The translations under genes and the position numbers were made by a program. 12,389 nt of DNA from an uncultured Clostridia bacterium (lineage in GTDB: Bacteria; Bacillota; Clostridia; Oscillospirales; Oscillospiraceae), in the NCBI GenBank assembly GCA_937858235.1, contig CALLZZ010000017.1, forward strand, positions 1 to 12,389. The letters are read 5' to 3'. Positions 7,198 through 12,389 of this stretch are shown here, in pieces. The notes under the pieces are model-generated. The model had not been told where the DNA came from. It did no database searches and worked only from the letters and a program-made list of their open reading frames with translations. Numbering within the stretch: the first letter of the stretch is position 1; the number at the start of each line of letters is the position of its first letter.

Positions 7198-8049
7198 TCA
7201 CACCCCCAGAAATTGTGGACGAAAGTAAATACTGACCTCCAACAGTTCCATATTAACTGAAGCGTCATAGCGCAGTGTGTTAGTACCTGCAGCAAGCTGG
7301 AAAAACGTTGAATTGGTGTCCAATAGTGAAAAAGCATTTGTAACCGTTGACCCTACAACCTGAACCACACGCTTACCAGCGAAATGGGTATACACACGAA
7401 GTTCATCACCAGCACTCATTGTAGTGAGAAGCCGGATATATTCTCCCGTGTCTATGTTTAGTAGTTCAGGGTTGGTAACCGTACCCAGTGCTCGAAATAC
7501 GATTTCGCATCCACAAGATACATCACCAATGTTTTCTACTGTGATGATTTGGTTCGGCTGACGCATTCCAAACTCCATACCACTTACTGGTATCTCCAGT
7601 TCAAACTCAAATAGAGGTATCCATGATGCCAGTTCCTCTCTCACCTCATCTAATGTTTCGAAGAAAGGGGATGGACATAGTAAACTTACAAAGAAGTTTG
7701 GTATGCGTTGTCTAGTAGAAACAGTAAATCCTGCTTCCTCTACCACACAAGCAATTTGCCGTCCACGATACAAAAGAGTTCCTCGCATTTTTGGAGTAAA
7801 TATCTTAAGAAATCTCTGTCTCCGTACATAAGCCTCGTCAAGAGAATCCGCTACGACCGTACCTTCTAGCGTGATATTACGCATATCCAGTGTGGAGGAA
7901 ATATAAAAAGCACCGTCTTGATCCGGTGCCTTAAATGTATTAACGGTCTGGCGTATGTTGCCTGTTCCGTCTATCTTGGTAAGAAAATACGGGCGGCTTT
8001 GTTTTAGGGTGATACTCTCACCGCTTGAGTTAATATAAGTAAGTTCCAC
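7198..8049 (-). CDS. Distal tail protein (Dit), Sipho_tail family
   Basis: A 283-residue protein of the length and position expected of the Dit hub that closes the tail tube and supports the tip proteins. The N-terminus shows the family's ring-forming beta domain (LTYINSSGESITL, DGTGNIRQTVNTFKAPDQDG, LDMRNITLEGTVVADS), followed by RRQRFLKIFTPKMRGTLLYRG and VSLLCPSPFFETLDEVREEL, a segment common to these proteins. The C-terminal half is a beta sandwich (EIPVSGMEFGMRQPNQIITVENIGDVSCGCEI is read here as its opening strands, shown only in part: GMEFGMRQPNQ). The start is a GTG at 8049 with AAAGGAGG about 8 bases upstream. It follows the tape measure gene by 13 bases and its stop overlaps or abuts the gp37-like start. 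Confidence 0.88.
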   Translation of the reverse strand: MELTYINSSGESITLKQSRPYFLTKIDGTGNIRQTVNTFKAPDQDGAFYISSTLDMRNITLEGTVVADSLDEAYVRRQRFLKIFTPKMRGTLLYRGRQIACVVEEAGFTVSTRQRIPNFFVSLLCPSPFFETLDEVREELASWIPLFEFELEIPVSGMEFGMRQPNQIITVENIGDVSCGCEIVFRALGTVTNPELLNIDTGEYIRLLTTMSAGDELRVYTHFAGKRVVQVVGSTVTNAFSLLDTNSTFFQLAAGTNTLRYDASVNMELLEVSIYFRPQFLGV

Positions 8050-8062
8050 TGCCAGACCTCCT

Positions 8063-10483
8063 TTAATATTCTAGTGCCAGTTTGCGAGACAGATTTTTGA
8101 ATTCCCTGGCTAATTCTTTTTCAGATAGAGGCTTTGGTGACACAACAGAGATATTTTGAGTGATACTTGTACCATTGGCATTCCCTTGCCCAGATAAACC
8201 TCTGTAATTAAAATCAAAACTAGTTGGTACAGCATTTTGCATATCCCTTGAAACTGCTGTCATTGCATCCTCAAAACCTACACCGATACCTTCACCCATA
8301 TTGTGGCCAATTCCAGCAAATAGCTTTGAAGGTGAACTGATGCCGAAGAAATTCTTAATCTTTGATACAACATTGCCGAAAAATCCAGAGATTTTACTCC
8401 ATAGCCATGCACCTGCATCTGAAATACCTTGCCACAGACCTTTGATTAAGTTTCCACCTACTTTAGCCATCTGGCTTATATAACTTGTAAAAGCATTGAC
8501 CAATCCTGAGATAATCTGAGGAACAGCCTTGACGATCTCTACGATTATCCTTGGAAGATTCGCAATTAATGCCACAAACAGCTGAACACCGGCCAAGATG
8601 ATCTTGTCGATGTTACCTACAATAGCGTTTACCAAAGATGTTATTATTTTCGGAATAGCCCCAACCACAGTAGTGATAATTTGTGGGAGTGCCTGTATGA
8701 GCGATATTAATAGACGTATGCCCGCATCTATAATCAATGGAATTGACCCAATAACTGCACTGATAATACTGTCGATAATCTGCGGGATTGCTTCCACGAT
8801 TGCTGTGATGATAGTAGGTAGTGCTGTAACCAGTGAAGTCAATAATTGAATACCTGCATCAATAATCTGTGGAATGGACTCCACTATAAAATCCACTATT
8901 GCTTTTATGATGACAGGTAAGGCAGTTGTTAGTTGAGGTATTGCATCTACCAATCCCTGTGCTAATCCTATAATCAACTGCAAAGCGGCATCCAAAATAA
9001 GTGGTAGGTTATCCATTAATCCTTGAACAATCTGCGTGACTGCCGAAACTGCTGCGGGTATCAGTTGCGGTAGAGCCATGCCAATACCCTCCACAAGTGC
9101 GGTTACCAGTTCTATTGCTGCATTTATGAGCAGTGGAAGATTATCAATCAACGCACCGACAATCGTCATTACTGCATCTACTGCCGCTGGAATCAGTTCA
9201 GGCAGTAAGTTCAAGAGTGTCTCCAACACCTGCGTGAACAGGCTCGTGACAGTTTCCAATAACATCGGAAGCAGGTCACCTATTGCTGTTAAAATCGCAT
9301 CGAACGCAGGCGGGAGTGCGGTTACGATGTTTTCTAAAACAGGCACGATATTTTTAACGACTGCACGGAATGCATCCACAAGATTTTCCGTCAAATTTGT
9401 CATGTCTGCATTAGCGTTACCGAGTCCTGCTGTAAAAGAGCCAAGTGCAGCTTGTAATAACCCAATAGAACCAGAAATGGTCTCAGTTGACTCTCTCGCA
9501 AAGTTTCCGGCATACTGCTGTGTGTTCTCAAAAAACATCTGCATTGCGACTTCCGCTTTTTCCGCTTGTGTAGCGGTATTCCAAGTGAAATCTAGTCCCT
9601 TAGCAAGAGCATAAGCTTCGATGTTTGTAGCATTCATGGCAACACCTAAGTTATCCATCATGGTAAAGTTGCCTTTTGCCGCTCCCGTAACCGCTTCCAT
9701 GGCAGCGGACATATCTATACCCATAACGGATGCCATATCTGCTGCACGTTGCATCGCTTTTTCTGTCAATTCAAGACTTTTTCGCTGTTCAATGCCAGAG
9801 CCTTGGAACAATGCACCCATTTTATTAGCTGTTGCCAAATACTCACTTTGGGAAATTCCGAGATTTCTATAGGCTTCTTCACCGGTCTTTTGAATTGAAG
9901 CAGCATACGCTCCAAAGACTGCTTCTGAGCCACCTAGGTTTTGCTCCAATTCCCCAAACTGGGTAACTACCTCTTTACCCAATTTTATAGCAGCAGCTCC
10001 AGCAGCAACTGCAACTGTGCCCATAGCCACACCGATGCCCTTGAGTATACCACCAAGCTTTTCAAATTTACCTCCAGAATCTTCCGCACTTTTGCCTGAG
10101 TTGTCTAACTCTTCACCGAGATTATCTGCTTCAACCGCAGACTGCTGAAGTTCACGCTCCATATTATTGAGTTCTGCCTGAGCTCTGTTCAGCTGAATCT
10201 GCCAGTTTTGAGTGCGGCGGTCATTTTCACCGAAAGAGGAGGTGGCATTATCAAGAGCGGCCTTAAGGGTTGAAATCTTTTCTTTCTGTGCGTCGATTTC
10301 TTTATTCAAAACCGCATTACGAGCAGTGACCGACTGGATAGATTTATCGTTTTTATCAAACTGACTGGTCACAAGTGCCATTTCACTGCCCAGCACCTTA
10401 AAGGACTGATTGATATCTCGTAGGGCGTTCTTAAACTCACGCTCGCCCTCGACGCCTATTTTCAATCCAAAATTGTCCGCCAT
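8063..10483 (-). CDS. Tail tape measure protein
   Basis: An 806-residue protein that sets tail length and is later released into the host envelope. Residues 35-130 are predicted coiled coil (KEIDAQKEKISTLKAALDN; LNRAQAELNNMERELQQ). Residues about 145-170 are a hydrophobic Gly/Ala segment. Residues about 175-350 match the TP901-type core (GSEAVFGAYAASIQKTGEEA; AADMASVMGIDMSAAMEAV; GNFTMMDNLGVAMNATN). Residues 403-666 are six 44-residue hydrophobic repeats. The C-terminus has the usual LWSKISGFFGNVVSKIKNFF, GISSPSKLFAGIGHNMGEG, a signature of these proteins. At about 1.5 angstrom per helical residue the upper limit on tail length is about 120 nm. The ATG has a GGAGGTG site and lies 15 bases after the stop of the frameshifted chaperone, the usual gene order. 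Confidence 0.95.
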   Translation of the reverse strand: MADNFGLKIGVEGEREFKNALRDINQSFKVLGSEMALVTSQFDKNDKSIQSVTARNAVLNKEIDAQKEKISTLKAALDNATSSFGENDRRTQNWQIQLNRAQAELNNMERELQQSAVEADNLGEELDNSGKSAEDSGGKFEKLGGILKGIGVAMGTVAVAAGAAAIKLGKEVVTQFGELEQNLGGSEAVFGAYAASIQKTGEEAYRNLGISQSEYLATANKMGALFQGSGIEQRKSLELTEKAMQRAADMASVMGIDMSAAMEAVTGAAKGNFTMMDNLGVAMNATNIEAYALAKGLDFTWNTATQAEKAEVAMQMFFENTQQYAGNFARESTETISGSIGLLQAALGSFTAGLGNANADMTNLTENLVDAFRAVVKNIVPVLENIVTALPPAFDAILTAIGDLLPMLLETVTSLFTQVLETLLNLLPELIPAAVDAVMTIVGALIDNLPLLINAAIELVTALVEGIGMALPQLIPAAVSAVTQIVQGLMDNLPLILDAALQLIIGLAQGLVDAIPQLTTALPVIIKAIVDFIVESIPQIIDAGIQLLTSLVTALPTIITAIVEAIPQIIDSIISAVIGSIPLIIDAGIRLLISLIQALPQIITTVVGAIPKIITSLVNAIVGNIDKIILAGVQLFVALIANLPRIIVEIVKAVPQIISGLVNAFTSYISQMAKVGGNLIKGLWQGISDAGAWLWSKISGFFGNVVSKIKNFFGISSPSKLFAGIGHNMGEGIGVGFEDAMTAVSRDMQNAVPTSFDFNYRGLSGQGNANGTSITQNISVVSPKPLSEKELAREFKNLSRKLALEY
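8486..9277 (-). repeat. Six tandem 132-base (44-residue) repeats in the tape measure gene
   Basis: Residues 403-666 of the tape measure protein divide into exactly six units of 44 residues, starting at 403, 447, 491, 535, 579 and 623 with D/E/G, then x-I/L-P (or D). The motif is roughly (D/E/G)x(I/L)P-xI-I-xAGIxLLxxL..ALP-xII..AIPxII-xxx. A seventh, degenerate unit may lie just upstream. The 44-residue period equals four 11-residue turns, as known for tape measure hydrophobic regions. DNA copies are diverged at third positions. Confidence 0.88.
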
Positions 10484-10497
10484 ACCTTCACCTCCTC

Positions 10498-10701
10498 CTA
10501 TATGCCTGGTGGGATAATATCGTCAATCGTTCGAGTTTTCTTCGGCTTTTCGATCCCATGCCATTGCTTGTGGCAAGCCCATAAATCAAAAAACAGTCCA
10601 ATTGGCATAAGCCAGAATTCCTCTGCGTCCATGCCCATCTGAACTGTTCCATAATAATAAAGTCGGGTAAAGACTTCAGCGTCCGTTACCCGACTTCCAC
10701 G
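10498..10701 (-). CDS. Tail assembly chaperone T extension (-1 frame; made as G-T fusion)
   Basis: This is the -1 frame part of the chaperone, 67 codons from the slip site to a TAG at 10500-10498. It begins RGSRVTDAEVFTRLYYYG and continues through EEFWLMPIGLFFDLW and KQWHGIEKPKKTRTIDDIIP, a conserved type of sequence seen in other Bacillota phages between the chaperone and tape measure. It has no ribosome site or start codon of its own near its beginning; the first in-frame ATG is at 10638, 63 bases in. It should therefore be made as a fusion with residues 1-125 of the G protein, giving about 192 residues. In the lambda model the GT form binds the tape measure while the T part recruits tube protein. 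Its presence was deduced by me from the frame and the slip site, not from any annotation. Confidence 0.85.
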   Translation of the reverse strand, partial: RGSRVTDAEVFTRLYYYGTVQMGMDAEEFWLMPIGLFFDLWACHKQWHGIEKPKKTRTIDDIIPPGI

Positions 10702-10707
10702 TTTTTT
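10660..10707 (-). other. Programmed -1 ribosomal frameshift site with stimulatory hairpin
   Basis: The minus strand has A AAA AAC at 10707-10701, in phase as codons CCA AAA AAC, the canonical X XXY YYZ slippery heptamer. Four bases later starts an 11-bp perfect hairpin: AAGTCGGGTAA (10696-10686) pairs with TTACCCGACTT (10670-10660) over a 15-base loop, extendable by one G-T pair. The zero-frame TAA at 10688-10686 lies in the 5' arm. The -1 frame is open from the slip site to a stop just before the tape measure start. This is the expected arrangement for G/GT chaperone production. Confidence 0.9.
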
Positions 10708-11075
10708 GGAGTTTCTTCCTCACTTTCCACGTTGCGCTTTGCACCTTTGAACATTGCTTCGGTGATTGCACTTTTATATTCCGCCAAATCAAGCGGTGAG
10801 GTAAGAAGCTCCACTTCTTCCTCTGTCAACAATTCTTCTGGTGCGTTCTTATTCTTAAGATTGCGAATTAAAATGGACTGGTTTGCAAGCAGTGTGATTA
10901 GCCAAACTATCTCGTCCAGTGCCATCTCAAAGTTTTCTGATTTCATCAGTTTTTCTCCAAGATTTTCAAGACCACCGTAACGACCAGCAATTGCCTTTGT
11001 TGCACGTGTAGTTAAAACCAGTTCATACTCTTTGTCACCTATTTTGATTGTGGCACTTCTCTCATTATCCATCAT
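10686..11075 (-). CDS. Tail assembly chaperone, G-like
   Basis: A 129-residue cytosolic chaperone of the tail assembly type found before the tape measure. It begins MMDNERSATIKIGDKEYELVLTTRATKAI (shown in part: IKIGDKEYELVLTTRATKAI), a beta hairpin and helix typical of the family, then a helical middle (LGEKLMKSENFEMALDEIV) and a charged C-terminal tail (VESEEETPKNVEVG). It ends at TAA 10688-10686, four codons after the slip site. The first ATG at 11075 lies 4 bases from AGGAGG, the second at 11072 lies 7 bases from it, so the second may be the true start. It lies 8 bases after the major tail gene. It should be the more abundant of the two forms, with the G-T fusion at a minor fraction. Confidence 0.85.
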   Translation of the reverse strand: MMDNERSATIKIGDKEYELVLTTRATKAIAGRYGGLENLGEKLMKSENFEMALDEIVWLITLLANQSILIRNLKNKNAPEELLTEEEVELLTSPLDLAEYKSAITEAMFKGAKRNVESEEETPKNVEVG

Positions 11076-11083
11076 TTCTCCTC

Positions 11084-11674
11084 CTATGGTTCAGGTGTAT
11101 ATACGGGTTCATAAACTTCAGTGAACCAGCCTGTTATGGTGGACGATGAAACACCGGGGTCACCTTCTGTGACTTCTGCTTTCCATGGGTGCTTGCCCAA
11201 CCCATCCAGCTTGTTCCTGCGCATAACTGTTCCTTCAATAGTAGGTGTAGAAAAGGTAATGGAATCCGCCTTTGTCTGTAAGTTGGTCGCTGGTAGTCCA
11301 AACTTAACGCGATACAACCAAAAATATCGATATGTTCCATTGGCCTTTTGCGCACGAAACCCCACTGCAACAGGTGTACCTACACTCTCACTTGCAGAAA
11401 TTAATACCCCATTGTCGTCGGTGGACGCACCAGTTAGATCTGCTGCTACTGTCGGGCCAATGTCATCTACACCGAGAGTGAGTGTACCGCTGTTAAAGTC
11501 CTTCACAACCTCGGCAGCACCATCATCGGCATACAGAATTGCTTCCACCAATTCTACCGAAAGTTCGGCAGTAATGGCTTTTGCGAGTACCGAAGGCACA
11601 CCATAGGTTTCCTCGCCATTTGAGTCCTCGGTTATTTTTGCATAGTACAGTTTATCCAAACCGATAGTTGCCAT
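11084..11674 (-). CDS. Major tail tube protein, phi13 type
   Basis: A 196-residue protein that polymerises to form the tail tube. Signs are the opening MATIGLDKLYYAKITEDSNG, YGVPSVLAKAITAELS, the negatively charged loop ILYADDGAAEVVKDFNSGTL, GVDDIGPTVAADLTGA, then VGFRAQKANGTYRYFWLYRVKF and FSTPTIEGTVMRR. All are typical of the phi13-like major tail family (TIGR01603). No extra C-terminal Ig domain is present; it ends with EVYEPVYTPEP. The ATG has a GGAGGAA site about 8 bases upstream that overlaps the end of the preceding gene. It sits between the tail-completion gene (3 bases away) and the chaperone, the standard order. Confidence 0.93.
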   Translation of the reverse strand: MATIGLDKLYYAKITEDSNGEETYGVPSVLAKAITAELSVELVEAILYADDGAAEVVKDFNSGTLTLGVDDIGPTVAADLTGASTDDNGVLISASESVGTPVAVGFRAQKANGTYRYFWLYRVKFGLPATNLQTKADSITFSTPTIEGTVMRRNKLDGLGKHPWKAEVTEGDPGVSSSTITGWFTEVYEPVYTPEP

Positions 11675-11677
11675 ATG

Positions 11678-12019
11678 TTATTCCTCCATTCCATAGTTTT
11701 TCGCCACGTCGATGGCGTAATGATGATATCCAGTATCATCCTCGTGACCAATATACCTACGCTCAGTCACTGTAAAATCATCGTTTAACAAAGCCGTTGT
11801 AATCTGTCTCTTCCGCTCTAAGTAGTTGCTCTTGGAAAATAGTGATATCCGTGCTTCCTGCACATCAAAGCCAGGGCGGTTATCCGCATGAACTTCAAAA
11901 ACATCCGAAAGTGGGAGTATCACCACGTACTCATCCGGTGCCAAACCTGAAAAAACCCCGGTTTCTACGGGGATAGGTATTGCTGTCAGAAGTGTATTTA
12001 GCTCCTCTAAGATATTCAT
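11678..12019 (-). CDS. Tail completion / head-tail joining protein
   Basis: A 113-residue soluble protein (MNILEELNTLLTAIPIPVETGVF..., then DEYVVILPLSDVFEVHADNRP, DVQEARISLFSKSNYLERKRQI, ERRYIGHEDDTGYHHYAID). The opening helix, a beta strand core and the closing YIGHEDDTGYHHY strand are characteristic of a family found just before the major tail gene in many Bacillota siphophages, and by position it should be the tail terminator or completion protein that caps the tube at the head. I do not assign a gene name. The ATG overlaps the upstream stop as ATGA, so translation is likely coupled to the gp10-like gene. Confidence 0.72.
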   Translation of the reverse strand: MNILEELNTLLTAIPIPVETGVFSGLAPDEYVVILPLSDVFEVHADNRPGFDVQEARISLFSKSNYLERKRQITTALLNDDFTVTERRYIGHEDDTGYHHYAIDVAKNYGMEE

Positions 12020-12389
12020 ATTTTATCAATCTCCTCCTCTAGCTTTGCGATCATCGCATTGATACAAGGTTTCCTAGATGCAGTTCTCGCAGGCTTTAGG
12101 AAGGGTTTTGCAGGCTGACCATGCTTACCATATTCAATGATTGTGGCAATTTTAGCATTGCTCTCACCATCAGAACGTGGCTCGGCAAAGCCAACTTTAA
12201 CATTGAAGTTTCCGTTTCTATCTTGCTTTGCACTTGAAAGTCCTAGTGAAGATAGTAGCTCCCCAGTGCTTTTGGATGGATATTTTGTATTCTTACCAAT
12301 CACTTTACTTAGATTTCCCTTAACTTTATCCAGTACCACTTCACCGCCAACTTCCAAAACCTTAGGAAGAATCACATCGGTCTGGTCAG
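12016..12389 (-). CDS. HK97-gp10-like neck / tail-completion protein, N-terminus cut by window edge
   Basis: At least 123 codons of an open frame that runs off the right edge. The visible part reads ...DQTDVILPKVLEVGGEVV and then DKVKGNLSKVIGKNTKYPSK, TGELLSSLGLSS, FNVKVGFAEPRSDG, IIEYGKHGQPAKPFLKPA and KLEEEIDKI. The G-L-x-S and EYGxxxxPAKPFLxPA motifs define the HK97 gp10 family, which sits at the head-tail interface. A GTG at 12375 could be read as a start, but the frame stays open upstream with family-like residues and no ribosome site precedes the GTG, so the true start is probably outside the window. The stop overlaps the next gene by 4 bases. Confidence 0.9.
   Translation of the reverse strand, partial: DQTDVILPKVLEVGGEVVLDKVKGNLSKVIGKNTKYPSKSTGELLSSLGLSSAKQDRNGNFNVKVGFAEPRSDGESNAKIATIIEYGKHGQPAKPFLKPARTASRKPCINAMIAKLEEEIDKI

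Noticed and set aside
8486..9277. CRISPR-like array of regularly spaced repeats
   Set aside because: The periodicity is in protein sequence with a coding frame throughout; the DNA copies are diverged and there are no unique spacers between identical repeats.
9036..9614. Plus-strand open frame of 192 codons
   Set aside because: It lies fully inside the tape measure gene on the opposite strand, is Ala/Ser/Thr/Ile-rich as expected from the complement of a Leu/Ala/Ile repeat, and has no family resemblance.
11121..11606. Plus-strand open frame of 161 codons
   Set aside because: It is antisense to the major tail protein gene, which has strong family motifs, and it shows no protein-like domain of its own.
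12373..12375. GTG as the start of the gp10-like gene
   Set aside because: The frame is open to the window edge, the upstream residues fit the family, and no ribosome site lies before the GTG, so it is probably an internal valine codon.

Overview
The window is a stretch of late structural genes from a long-tailed (siphovirus-type) phage or prophage. All recognisable genes lie on the minus strand, so transcription runs from position 12389 towards position 1. The host is most likely a low-to-moderate-GC Bacillota, probably of the class Clostridia. The reasons are strong AGGAGG-type ribosome binding sites, several GTG starts, and the protein set: phi13-type major tail protein, ReqiPepy6-gp37-like tail protein, MKEIWNWIQ-type holin, and fibronectin-III tail proteins. 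Species and prophage status cannot be read from the window. No integrase, attachment site, tRNA, insertion sequence or CRISPR array was seen.

Layout in transcription order: an HK97-gp10-like neck protein (cut by the right edge); a small tail-completion protein; the major tail tube protein; a tail assembly chaperone pair (G and a G-T fusion) made by a programmed -1 frameshift; the tape measure protein; the distal tail protein; a gp37-like tail-tip protein with a receptor-binding-like C-terminal extension; a small baseplate protein; an 823-residue fibronectin-III tail protein; an intrinsic terminator; a holin; a BppU-like fibre protein; and an N-acetylmuramoyl-L-alanine amidase (cut by the left edge). 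Genes abut or overlap by 4 bases. The longest gap between genes is about 84 bases, and it contains the terminator.

The genes work together as follows. The neck and completion proteins join tail to head. The tube protein polymerises around the tape measure, which is loaded by the G/GT chaperones. The distal tail, gp37-like and baseplate proteins form the tip. The fibronectin and BppU-like proteins probably contact the cell surface. The holin and amidase lyse the host.

The clearest unannotated element is the frameshift site. A canonical A AAA AAC heptamer, in phase, is followed 4 bases later by an 11-bp perfect hairpin whose 5' arm contains the zero-frame stop codon. The -1 frame then stays open for 67 codons to just before the tape measure gene. 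Other notable points are six exact-length 44-residue repeats in the tape measure, a roughly 215-residue tandem duplication in the fibronectin protein, and a terminator in front of the holin with no room for a promoter after it. The window is otherwise a fairly conventional tail and lysis module; I do not see evidence for a wholly new system.
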